Source: a virus
Strand: one strand, 5' to 3'
IMG/VR virus record: IMGVR_UViG_3300013093_004149
Location: 1 to 33,766 of that record
Length of the DNA stretch: 33,766 nucleotides
Shown here: positions 13,738-20,931 of the stretch, one piece after another
Numbering within the stretch: position 1 is the first letter of the stretch
How the letters are laid out: the number at the start of each line of letters is the position of its first letter
Notes under the pieces: model-generated
The model's database searches: none
Told to the model about the DNA's origin: nothing
The model's input: only the letters and a program-made list of their open reading frames with translations
Translations under genes and position numbers: made by a program

Positions 13738-15788
13738 TGATCAAAAAAATCTTAACCAGTCCTTGGACTGCTCTTTTAACCTTAGCTTTAGTATTAAGCG
13801 TTCGTATCGCTGACCCTACATTTGTTGAATCGGTTCGCTTACGTTATTTTGATACTCTAGTTACAAGTAAAGCACCAGAAGCAATCGGTGTAAGTGTAGT
13901 AAACATTGACGAGAAAGCGTTAGAACGATATGGCCAGTTTCCTTTTAGCCGCGACACATACGGTAACATTATTCGGGATCTTTACAGACGTAATGCTGGT
14001 CTCGTGGTGTTTAATATCCTTACTCCTGATAAAGACAGGATGGGAAAAGATGCGGAATACATCCAAGCACTAAAACAATTTCCAACTATACTGCCTAGTA
14101 TCGGTAGTACACAAACTCGTAATAGCCCAAGAGCACCAGGCTCGGTAATTATTGGTCCATTTGGTCTTGATACGTTTGTAACTTATCCAGGACTTATTGC
14201 CAACATACCCGGTGTTGAACAAGCGGCTGCCGGTGTTGGTATTACAAACACACTACCTGAAGTTGATGGTGTTGTACGTCGTATGCCACTAGTTGTTGCT
14301 TACGATGGTAAACTGTATCCAAGCCTGGCAATGGAGACGCTACGTGTTGCTGGCGCAGACTCTACTGTACAGATCAAAGTAAATGAGAATGGTGTTGAAA
14401 AGATGCGTATTCCAAAGTTTGGTCCTGTTACGACAGATAGTTTATCACGCATTTGGATTGACTGGTCATTAAAGCCAGATGTTTATAGTTTAACTGACTT
14501 GCCTAAAGATTTTGACGGCGAGATCGTTATTGTAGGTGTAAGTGCTCAGGGTCTAAGTAACCCTGTTGCTACAAGTTCAGGCGAAATGTTGCCACAAGAT
14601 TTACAAGCGGCTGTACTGGGTACTGTAATTGCTAACAAAGATCGTGCTGTAATTACACGTCCAGATTGGGCAGAAGGCGCAGAAGTATTAGGTCTACTTG
14701 CCATAGGTGTTTTATTAATTTTCTTATCAAGGTGGACTTATGTTGGTATTATTTCAAGCTGTGTTATTATCGGTGGTAGTATTCCTCTTTCTAATTATTT
14801 GTATAGATCTCATTCTTGGCTATTCGATGTTTCTGCTTTGGTTGGTGGTCTTGTTCTTGTGGCTCTCCATACTTACGGGGTAAAGTTTATAAGTGAGTTC
14901 TTACAGAAGCAGGCTATCAAGAAACAGTTTGCCGGCTACTGTAGTAAAGAAGTTGTAGAGATGCTACAGAAAGATCCGGAGTTAATTAAACGTGGTGTAC
15001 GTAAAGATGTAAGTGTTATGTTTAGTGACCTGCGTGGGTTTACTCCAATCGGTGAACACTACGGCGATGATGTAGCTGGGCTTACAAAATATATGAATGG
15101 CTATATGGATGCCATCAGCAAGCCAATGCTGGATAATCGAGGTATGGTTATTAAGTATGTAGGTGATGCAAGTATGCATATTCACGGTGCTCCTATTGAT
15201 GATACTCGTCACGCACACACTATCATCCAGGTTGGCTTAGATATGCTAGATGCAGTTGATGAGTATACTAAACAGATGGAAGCCCAAGGCTTACCTCCTG
15301 CCGCAATGGGTTGGGGTTGTAACACAGGTATTGGCTTTATTGGCGAAATGGGGTCAACCCAACGACACAGCTATGATATCTTAGGTGATATGGTTTCAAC
15401 AGCGGCACGTCTTGAAGCACGTTGTAAGGCCTATGGTGTGTTAAACATTGTTGGTGCTGAAACATACAACAGAACTAAAGATGACTTCTTCTACTTGCTG
15501 TTAGATAACCTACAACCTAAGGGCAAAACAGTAGCTGACTTGATCTACACAGTTCTACGCACACGTGGTGTTGACTATACAAAAGATCGTGAACAGCACG
15601 ACAAAATGCATTCTCTATACCGAGCCAAGAAGTTTGATGAGGCTGCCGCGATGTGTAAAAAACTAGCAGGTAATTTTGGTGGGCAGATGGATAAGTATTA
15701 CAAGATTTGGATTGAACGTTGCGACTTTATGAAGCAACAAGATTTACCAGATAATTGGAATGGCGAATTCATAGCCCACGAGAAATGA
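13734..15788 (+). CDS. CHASE2-domain class III adenylate/guanylate cyclase
   Basis: This 684-residue inner-membrane protein has one N-terminal helix (about 8-25) and an extracytoplasmic CHASE2 sensor (about 30-300, VSVVNIDEKALERYGQFPFSR at its start). Three membrane helices (about 316-385), a cytoplasmic class III cyclase domain (about 425-600) and a short TPR-like tail (about 620-665) follow. Metal-binding D432 (FSDLRGF) and D478 (YVGDASM) are present, as are K474 and D548, which match the adenine-selecting Lys and Asp, and R559. The transition-state Asn is S555 (GDMVSTAARLE). Most features point to conversion of ATP to cAMP, but the Asn to Ser change leaves activity to be tested. CHASE2 cyclases are bacterial signal proteins; here one lies in apparent phage DNA. 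Confidence 0.93.
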   Translation: MMIKKILTSPWTALLTLALVLSVRIADPTFVESVRLRYFDTLVTSKAPEAIGVSVVNIDEKALERYGQFPFSRDTYGNIIRDLYRRNAGLVVFNILTPDKDRMGKDAEYIQALKQFPTILPSIGSTQTRNSPRAPGSVIIGPFGLDTFVTYPGLIANIPGVEQAAAGVGITNTLPEVDGVVRRMPLVVAYDGKLYPSLAMETLRVAGADSTVQIKVNENGVEKMRIPKFGPVTTDSLSRIWIDWSLKPDVYSLTDLPKDFDGEIVIVGVSAQGLSNPVATSSGEMLPQDLQAAVLGTVIANKDRAVITRPDWAEGAEVLGLLAIGVLLIFLSRWTYVGIISSCVIIGGSIPLSNYLYRSHSWLFDVSALVGGLVLVALHTYGVKFISEFLQKQAIKKQFAGYCSKEVVEMLQKDPELIKRGVRKDVSVMFSDLRGFTPIGEHYGDDVAGLTKYMNGYMDAISKPMLDNRGMVIKYVGDASMHIHGAPIDDTRHAHTIIQVGLDMLDAVDEYTKQMEAQGLPPAAMGWGCNTGIGFIGEMGSTQRHSYDILGDMVSTAARLEARCKAYGVLNIVGAETYNRTKDDFFYLLLDNLQPKGKTVADLIYTVLRTRGVDYTKDREQHDKMHSLYRAKKFDEAAAMCKKLAGNFGGQMDKYYKIWIERCDFMKQQDLPDNWNGEFIAHEK

Positions 15789-15940
15789 TCATTGATAAAT
15801 TGATTGACACGTATGTATGGTGGTTCTTACAGTTGTATTTTTTGCCGTACCGCTTGCCCGAATACGGCAGTGATGTTGATCAGTGGGTCAGTCAGTTTAG
15901 TCTAAACGGTGCTAAGTCTAATCTTTGCAAGCCCGAGTGA
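15785..15940 (+). CDS. small aromatic-rich protein (51 aa)
   Basis: It begins with ATGA overlap on the cyclase stop, which favours this start over the longer frame from 15755. The product starts MIIDKLIDTYVWWFLQLYF and is amphipathic at its N-terminus, then becomes polar (YGSDVDQWVSQFSLNG). It could associate with the membrane. Its last 39 bases overlap the end of the convergent desaturase gene. Function unknown; perhaps a partner of the cyclase. Confidence 0.5.
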   Translation: MIIDKLIDTYVWWFLQLYFLPYRLPEYGSDVDQWVSQFSLNGAKSNLCKPE

Positions 15941-16609
15941 ACTTAGTATTCGTATATAAATCCACCCAATATCAATTTCCCACCAACGTTGACTGAAGCA
16001 AGCATTAGCGCCATCGGCATGATGGTTGTTATGAAGCTCTTCCCCGCCGATCCATATAGCCAATGGCCAGAGGTTACGACTTGTGTCTGCGGTATCGGTG
16101 TTACGATATCCCCACCAATGGCTTAGTCCGTTAATAACACCAGCGGCCCAAAATGGAATCCATATCATCTGGATCCCCCAAATCAATAATCCCCACCAGG
16201 AATAACAAAGTAAATTTAGGACTAATAACAAAGTAATTCCTAAGAAATTAAACCTTGTATATACATTACGTTCTACCCAATCATCTGGAGTTCCAACACT
16301 TAATCTGTTAACCATATCCCTATCTCGGCTGGCTTCGTGATATAGAAAAGCTCCTTTAAATAGAACTGTCCATATACCATATATTTGTGGACTATGTGGA
16401 TCGCCGGGTTGATCTGATTTTTGATGATGTCGGCGGTGTATTGCTACCCATTCAGCTGTGACCATTCCAGTGGTTAGCCATAACCAAAAACGCATAAAAT
16501 GTGCTATCACTGGGTGGAATGTAACTGCTCTGTGCGCCTGGCTACGATGTAGATACAAGGTAACGCAGGCTATGGTAATCTGGACCATTACCAGGATATA
16601 TATTAACAT
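15902..16609 (-). CDS. membrane fatty-acid desaturase
   Basis: The 235-residue protein carries the three histidine boxes of acyl-CoA/acyl-lipid delta-9 desaturases: H21-x4-H26 (HRSQAH), H58-RR-H61H62 (HRRHH) and H193-NN-H196H197 (HNNHH). It also has H164 in GLSHWWG and four hydrophobic membrane spans. It would introduce a double bond into acyl chains in the inner membrane using a di-iron centre, and so change membrane fluidity. Desaturases of this type are known from aquatic phage genomes. At 235 residues it is short for the family, missing part of the usual N-terminal helix region. It is the last gene of the minus-strand unit that starts at 17041, and lies 6 bases after its neighbour. Confidence 0.92.
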   Translation of the reverse strand: MLIYILVMVQITIACVTLYLHRSQAHRAVTFHPVIAHFMRFWLWLTTGMVTAEWVAIHRRHHQKSDQPGDPHSPQIYGIWTVLFKGAFLYHEASRDRDMVNRLSVGTPDDWVERNVYTRFNFLGITLLLVLNLLCYSWWGLLIWGIQMIWIPFWAAGVINGLSHWWGYRNTDTADTSRNLWPLAIWIGGEELHNNHHADGANACFSQRWWEIDIGWIYIRILSSLGLAKIRLSTV

Positions 16610-16615
16610 TGGGAA

Positions 16616-16843
16616 TTAAGCGTAGCTGTTTGTAACAGGTACTGGATGAGTTGTAGTGTGATGTACGATTTCTTCATTTTCGTCGTAAATCTTTACTATA
16701 TGAGAATCGCTGGAATTAGAATGTGTTTGTGTTTGAGATACAGAATGCGCTAATGCTTCTTCCAATGAATCAAAAAAGTGCTCAACGGTATTTAATATTC
16801 CGTTAGACCAACTGTGTGTTTTTACTTTATGTCGTTTGCTCAT
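16616..16843 (-). CDS. small phage protein, paralogue of its neighbour (75 aa)
   Basis: The protein starts MSKRHKVKTHSWSNGIL, has FFDSLEEALAHS near residue 24 and VKIYDENEEIVHHT near 50, and ends NSYA. Each of these segments has a counterpart in the upstream gene at 16844-17041, so the two are tandem duplicates. A short Ser/Thr/Gln-rich insert (SQTQTHSNSSDS) separates the halves here. The strand-helix-strand pattern is that of a compact small domain. The genes abut with no gap. Function unknown. Confidence 0.75.
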   Translation of the reverse strand: MSKRHKVKTHSWSNGILNTVEHFFDSLEEALAHSVSQTQTHSNSSDSHIVKIYDENEEIVHHTTTHPVPVTNSYA

Positions 16844-17041
16844 TTATGCATAACTTTCTGTTGACGCACTTACTACATTATGTGTTAATTCATCATTGTG
16901 ATCAAACACTTTTATACTATCTGCATTTTCAACGTTGTTAGCAAACGTTAATGCTTGCTCTAGATTATCAAAAAAAGCATCTTTAACTTCTAAGCGACCT
17001 AAGCGCCAATGATATGTTCTTACTCTGTGATGTTTAGACAT
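16844..17041 (-). CDS. small phage protein, paralogue of its neighbour (65 aa)
   Basis: The protein starts MSKHHRVRTYHWRLGRLEV, has FFDNLEQALTFAN near residue 23 and IKVFDHNDELTHNV near 43, and ends ESYA. It matches the adjacent 75-aa protein in each block. The AAGGAG (minus strand, 17050-17055) gives a strong start. It is the first gene of the unit leading to the desaturase, with a GCTAAATA late variant 23 bases upstream. Function unknown. Confidence 0.75.
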   Translation of the reverse strand: MSKHHRVRTYHWRLGRLEVKDAFFDNLEQALTFANNVENADSIKVFDHNDELTHNVVSASTESYA

Positions 17042-17053
17042 TAAATGTCTCCT

Positions 17054-18103
17054 TTATTTAAAGTATTTAGCCCAAGTACCTACAGTTTTATTGGTATAGT
17101 GTGTTAATGCCCACTGGTTTACTCTTACGTTGACCTGTGGGAAACGGTATGCTAACATCAATTTACGACAAATATTTTCACTTTCCGTGGGTTCGGCACC
17201 AGTAAACGGTATGGCCCATGGAATTTCTTTAGATCCAACTAGCGGAACACCTTGACTAATAATATCAGCACCAACAATGTTAAACGTTTCTGAAAAACTA
17301 ACTTGTAAGCCAATATCCATACTAGCGCACAACTCTAGGAATCCTTCTCTAGGAGTCCATTGGTGATTGATTAGTTGGTGCCCGTGACCACTAATTTGTT
17401 GGAATAACCCTTTTAGATTGTTTAAGGCTGGCCCGCCTTGCATTTCGATACGTCCAGCATTGACATGGAATCTTAGTTGCTTGCCAATCTTTTCGGCAAA
17501 CTCAATGGCACCAAATGCTTGTAATAAATGATTCTTAAGCGGACGAATAGCACCAAAACAACCAACATCAACCCAGTATTTGTTTTTGTTAAATGGTTTA
17601 GTTATATAGTCCTGTGGGTAGTAATTAGGCAAGTAAATAACACGTTCCGCAGTTTCTTTTTTGGTCCATTGATTTAAGTGCTGTAAGTATAACTGTGTTT
17701 CACGCAACATACGTGGAGCATTACAAGCAATGATAATGTTTTTAAAACGGCTATAATCACCAAGCCAATCCATAGCATTGCCTTCTCCGGCCATAAATGG
17801 CATGTCAGAATGTAAGCGAATAATCCATTTTACATCGGGGTGTAACTTTTGTAAAACAGTAAACTTACTGGGTACTACCCAAAGTGCTTCGATGATAACG
17901 TGTGTTGGTCGGTGTTTGGTAACTAATCGATCAATACAGTTATTGTCAATAGCAACTTCTAAATTGGATTCTATGTTAGAATCTCCGAGCATATTGTGTA
18001 CAAAGCTAGCAGAGTTATATAATCCTGTACTTAGTCCCATATGACTATGTGTAATTGCGTTATAATCTTCTCTACGTTTAAGGATGAATAATATTTTTTT
18101 CAA
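17054..18103 (-). CDS. GT-B-type glycosyltransferase (GT4-like)
   Basis: The 349-residue protein has the two-domain layout of GT-B glycosyltransferases. An N-terminal Rossmann half (KKILFILKRRED, PTHVIIEALWVVPS, WIIRLHSDMPF) is followed by a C-terminal half starting at about 185. That half has VGCFGAIRPLKNHLLQAFGA, the typical sugar-nucleotide domain entry, then FLELCASMDIGLQVSFSETFNIVGADIISQGVPLVGS, which resembles the GT4 donor-binding E-x7-E region. It probably adds a sugar to a cell-surface or virion glycan. The frame needs a TTG start at 18103, because the first strand (KKILFILK) lies directly after it; the next Met is about 20 residues on. A GATAAATA element lies 22 bases upstream. Confidence 0.85.
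   Translation of the reverse strand: MKKILFILKRREDYNAITHSHMGLSTGLYNSASFVHNMLGDSNIESNLEVAIDNNCIDRLVTKHRPTHVIIEALWVVPSKFTVLQKLHPDVKWIIRLHSDMPFMAGEGNAMDWLGDYSRFKNIIIACNAPRMLRETQLYLQHLNQWTKKETAERVIYLPNYYPQDYITKPFNKNKYWVDVGCFGAIRPLKNHLLQAFGAIEFAEKIGKQLRFHVNAGRIEMQGGPALNNLKGLFQQISGHGHQLINHQWTPREGFLELCASMDIGLQVSFSETFNIVGADIISQGVPLVGSKEIPWAIPFTGAEPTESENICRKLMLAYRFPQVNVRVNQWALTHYTNKTVGTWAKYFK
17064..17071 (-). promoter_or_regulatory. late-promoter variant GCTAAATA
   Basis: On the minus strand, 22 bases before the start at 17041. It lies inside the 3' end of the glycosyltransferase gene. Confidence 0.4.
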
Positions 18104-18124
18104 TTTGTTCTCGAATTAACAGAG

Positions 18125-18132
18125 TATTTATC
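18125..18132 (-). promoter_or_regulatory. late-promoter octamer GATAAATA
   Basis: On the minus strand, 7 of 8 to TATAAATA, 21 bases before the TTG start of the glycosyltransferase, in a non-coding gap. Confidence 0.5.
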
Positions 18133-18170
18133 GAAACCAATGAAATAAGATTGTTACAATTGAATTACAA

Positions 18171-18506
18171 TTAACCAGTACCGCCAGAGGCCTCTTGTTC
18201 GTCTGAAGTTGTAGTTTTATCTACTTTAGTAGCATTAATATGTTTCTCAGCTTCGACACGTTCGTGTTCGATAGTCTTGCCACGTAGGTGTAATACTGTA
18301 TTAACTTTTTGATTTAATCGAATCAAATCGTTGTCTAACATACGGATACGATCAATAAGAGCGATAAGCACAGTATTAGCGTCACTGATAACAGGTTTTA
18401 CTTCTGTTGTTGCCCAGGTCCATACGTAATGAATGATGTAGCCCATGCCCACTGCCATGATAATGGGAAAGCCATATTTGTTTACTAGTTCAGCTACATC
18501 AACCAT
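18171..18506 (-). CDS. holin-like membrane protein with coiled coil (111 aa)
   Basis: The protein has an N-terminal hydrophobic helix (about residues 10-32, YGFPIIMAVGMGYIIHYVW). A helical region follows (LIALIDRIRMLDNDLIRLNQKVN), and then a charged Lys/Glu/Thr tail. A single membrane segment followed by a coil resembles the BhlA/UviB bacteriocin-holin type. It is a paralogue of the 93-aa protein at 19403-19684: both have G(F/M)P-A-xG-x-GY in the helix and D(N)D(L/V)IR(L/I) then LxLR in the coil. It is the last gene of the minus-strand membrane operon, 9 bases after DUF4337. AAGGA supports the start. A lysis role is an inference. Confidence 0.65.
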   Translation of the reverse strand: MVDVAELVNKYGFPIIMAVGMGYIIHYVWTWATTEVKPVISDANTVLIALIDRIRMLDNDLIRLNQKVNTVLHLRGKTIEHERVEAEKHINATKVDKTTTSDEQEASGGTG

Positions 18507-18515
18507 GGTATATCC

Positions 18516-19100
18516 TTAAAATAGTAAAAGTGCGCCCTGAAGGCTCAATACCAGACCTAGACCTGCTACAACAAAACTACTCCAGAACAACATCATACTA
18601 ACAGCCAAGATACTTGCTGATAATAACACAATTGCCATTTGATATGCAGTTGACGCATATCCAATCCAGGGACTACGTGTCTTTGCTTCGTCACGCTCGG
18701 CTTCCAATTGTTTAGCCTTGGCTAGCAATGCCCGCTTGCCTTCGGCAGGTTCGTTTTCGTAACGATCAATTTTAGCTTTCATATCTTCAACGCGAGCCCG
18801 ATCGCCAATTCGTTGAGCATCATACAACGACTGCTCTGCTAGACTTTGTTTAAGACTCTTAGCCTGATAAAAATTATAAACATCGCTGGCTTTGATTGTA
18901 TTGTTTAATACAGTACTTGATAGTTTGCCGCCATACCATACGTTAACGGCTAGCAACAACGCAAATACGTTAATAACCATACCTGCTTTGTCTTTGATTT
19001 TTGCTTCACGTTCACTGCGGCTACCTGCCGGTGGCTTTGGTGCGTCGGGATCTTTTGGTGTTTTTGTAATCAAACCTAAAACTGAATCTAATAATGCCAT
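18516..19100 (-). CDS. DUF4337-like membrane protein (194 aa)
   Basis: The protein has a polar N-terminus with RSEREAKIKDKAGM, then a membrane helix (about 41-57). A periplasmic or cytoplasmic coiled region follows with VYNFYQAKSLKQSLAEQSLYDAQ (about 70-95), the hallmark of DUF4337, then KAKQLEAERDEAK. Two C-terminal hydrophobic helices (about 150-190) end the protein. The DUF4337 family is widespread in bacteria with unknown function. The start shares one base with the previous stop (TAATG). Flanked by two holin-like paralogues, it may belong to the same membrane complex. Confidence 0.75.
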   Translation of the reverse strand: MALLDSVLGLITKTPKDPDAPKPPAGSRSEREAKIKDKAGMVINVFALLLAVNVWYGGKLSSTVLNNTIKASDVYNFYQAKSLKQSLAEQSLYDAQRIGDRARVEDMKAKIDRYENEPAEGKRALLAKAKQLEAERDEAKTRSPWIGYASTAYQMAIVLLSASILAVSMMLFWSSFVVAGLGLVLSLQGALLLF

Positions 19101-19225
19101 TATAATATTACTCCTATAATAATTCCTATTGTAAACGCTATGAGCGTGTACTTAATTAAATCTTTGTCGGTCCAAATTTGTTGATCTAATGGGTATTCGC
19201 TTGGATTCCATTTTAAATTACTCAT
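19100..19225 (-). CDS. 41-aa single-span membrane protein
   Basis: The protein has a polar start (MSNLKWNPSEYPLDQQIWTD) and then one membrane helix (YTLIAFTIGIIIGVIL) reaching the C-terminus. Its start overlaps the previous gene by 8 bases (ATGAGTAA) and its stop shares one base with the DUF4337 start, so it is embedded in the operon and likely real. Small spanin- or holin-like roles are possible, but no motif supports a choice. Confidence 0.7.
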   Translation of the reverse strand: MSNLKWNPSEYPLDQQIWTDKDLIKYTLIAFTIGIIIGVIL

Positions 19226-19403
19226 TACCGAATCCTCTCGCAAATTTTTCAATCGGGTCTACTTTTTTAATCAGTCTCACCCCGTTAACTTCTACAAATT
19301 TAAAAATGTCGCCTTCTTTCCAGCCCAGCGCATCAGTATTGAGTTCTTCGTCTAGTTTAATATAATTAGGACATAGATCCCAATTGTAATCATAGTATAA
19401 CAT
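19218..19403 (-). CDS. small hypothetical protein (61 aa)
   Basis: The protein is soluble and has a beta-type core: LGWKEGDIFKFVEVNG and VRLIKKVDPIEKFARGF. The GWKEGD-F-x-x-V pattern resembles small SH3-like or AbrB-like barrels of phage proteins. It is joined to neighbours by a 1-base and an 8-base overlap. Function unknown. Confidence 0.7.
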   Translation of the reverse strand: MLYYDYNWDLCPNYIKLDEELNTDALGWKEGDIFKFVEVNGVRLIKKVDPIEKFARGFGNE

Positions 19404-19684
19404 TAGTCTCTCCTTGCGTCGTTTTTGCCGTCGGCACGCGATATACGATCTACATCGGGACGTAAACCCAATGCATTTGATACTACTGTATCAATACGTA
19501 TAACATCGTGATTCATAGTTTTTACGCGATTATCGAGAGCGGTAATAATACCAGCCATACCTTTGATACTGCCCAGTACGCCCTGTAATAATAGTTTAAT
19601 TGTTAGGTACACAAAATACCCACCACCTAGAGCTGCCGCAACTGGCATACCTAGATCGCCAATGATCTTGAAAATCTCGCCCAT
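19403..19684 (-). CDS. holin-like membrane protein with coiled coil (93 aa)
   Basis: The first gene of the minus-strand operon has an AAGGAG start signal and a GGTAAATA late variant about 30 bases upstream. It has a hydrophobic helix (about 12-32, MPVAAALGGGYFVYLTIKLLL), a coil with ALDNRVKTMNHDVIRIDTVV and a charged tail (RISRADGKNDARRD). It is a paralogue of the 111-aa protein at 18171-18506. The single helix plus coil suggests a BhlA-type holin or a membrane scaffold. A topology with the coil in the cytoplasm is likely. Confidence 0.7.
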   Translation of the reverse strand: MGEIFKIIGDLGMPVAAALGGGYFVYLTIKLLLQGVLGSIKGMAGIITALDNRVKTMNHDVIRIDTVVSNALGLRPDVDRISRADGKNDARRD

Positions 19685-19714
19685 ACTAGCTCCTTGAATT
19701 TTTTATTATGCTAA

Positions 19715-19722
19715 TATTTACC
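19715..19722 (-). promoter_or_regulatory. late-promoter variant GGTAAATA
   Basis: On the minus strand, 30 bases before the start at 19684. It overlaps the end of the glycosyltransferase-like gene. Confidence 0.35.
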
Positions 19723-20929
19723 TGAGCAGGCGCTGTTTTATCAATGGGAAATCAAGGTCAAGACGTTGATGGTATGGGCTATGATTATTAGGTTGACGCC
19801 CATTGTTATATTGACACAGAATATGTTCAAAATTGTCTGACATTTCGTCGACAATAATCTGTTTAAAACCGTTATAAAAATGCTGGTAATTGTAGTCTAG
19901 CGTTTCTAGCATTTCTTTGTGCATTTGTTTTAATAGCACTGGACCAAGATCACATAAACGTTGAATTTCTGCGGTGATTTTTTCTATGCGTATATAATGA
20001 TCTGTTTCTTGATCGTAACTTTCATCTATCCAACGATCAAATGTACGGAAACCATAGCGTTTTAAGTATGCTAAATTTCCCGGCGCCCCTACTAAGATAA
20101 AAGGACGCTTGGCTACAATAGGTTTGAATATTTTTTCAGTCAGATGCAGTTTAGGATCGTAGTAAATTGTTTCTGTTACTATGTGCCACAACGCACTAGT
20201 AAGCTGATCTAATTGTACATTAGCACTCAATGATCCCACAGGAGTATCTGTATCAATCGTTAACGGCTCTTTGCGTCCAGCAAGTGCTTTTATAATGTAA
20301 GGTACCGCTCTGGGGTCGAGCGGATTAGCAGAATCTCGAATGGTATCTTGCCAGGTTCCGTAGTCGTCCTTGAGAAATAAACTAACTAATCCGTGTCGAA
20401 CTAAATCTTGATTGATTAGGTTGCTGACTAAATGTAGTCGATAAGAACGTAATTTACTAGTAAGGTGGTTGTAACATATAAATACTTTTTGATAGTTATC
20501 AAATACTGCTGGATGTGCATATTCAAAATCTCTATACCAATCTAAAGCCGCAAACCCGTGATAAAAATAGTACCAGTCGTACATTTTATAATCTCGACAG
20601 TATTGGCGTTTTGTTTCGCTAATTTCACTATTGGCTAGAATATGTATTTTTCTAGATAGTGTCGGATGATCTGCTGTATTTTTAATTGTGCGATCAAGTA
20701 TAGGTGTTAGATTGTAAAATGGTTCCTGATCAAAGTAGTAGCACCTGATGCTACTACCTAATTTTGGTTCTTGATGATGTATATGATGTCGATTGATATT
20801 AAATCCATTTGCTCCTATAAACATTGTACGATCGTAGGTACCAAAAGGATAAAAATAGTGACTTTGTCCTCGTAAAGGTTGAATAAAGTTACTGTGTAGT
20901 ATATTATAGAATCTGTCTAAGGAGAACAT
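19718..20929 (-). CDS. glycosyltransferase-like protein (exostosin/fucosyltransferase-type C-terminus)
   Basis: The 403-residue protein has a C-terminal region at about 245-330, VTETIYYDPKLHLTEKIFKP followed by KRPFILVGAPGNLAYLKRYGFRTF and WIDESYD. This is the pattern of GT10/exostosin-like transferases, in which E-KIFKP-RPF contacts the nucleotide sugar. The same signature recurs in the gene at 25378 (TEKTVKPILARR, GFKTF, IIDESYD). The N-terminal half has many aromatic residues. It probably glycosylates a host envelope or virion component. Its start lies 2 bases from the divergent dehydrogenase gene and has no visible ribosome binding site, so a later start is possible. Confidence 0.7.
   Translation of the reverse strand: MFSLDRFYNILHSNFIQPLRGQSHYFYPFGTYDRTMFIGANGFNINRHHIHHQEPKLGSSIRCYYFDQEPFYNLTPILDRTIKNTADHPTLSRKIHILANSEISETKRQYCRDYKMYDWYYFYHGFAALDWYRDFEYAHPAVFDNYQKVFICYNHLTSKLRSYRLHLVSNLINQDLVRHGLVSLFLKDDYGTWQDTIRDSANPLDPRAVPYIIKALAGRKEPLTIDTDTPVGSLSANVQLDQLTSALWHIVTETIYYDPKLHLTEKIFKPIVAKRPFILVGAPGNLAYLKRYGFRTFDRWIDESYDQETDHYIRIEKITAEIQRLCDLGPVLLKQMHKEMLETLDYNYQHFYNGFKQIIVDEMSDNFEHILCQYNNGRQPNNHSPYHQRLDLDFPLIKQRLLR
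20879..20907 (+). promoter_or_regulatory. possible sigma70-type promoter for the sugar-dehydrogenase operon
   Basis: TTGAAT (20879-20884) and TATTAT (20902-20907) are 17 bases apart, inside the start of the divergent gene. AAGGAG follows before the ATG at 20932. Confidence 0.4.
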
Positions 20930-20931
20930 TA

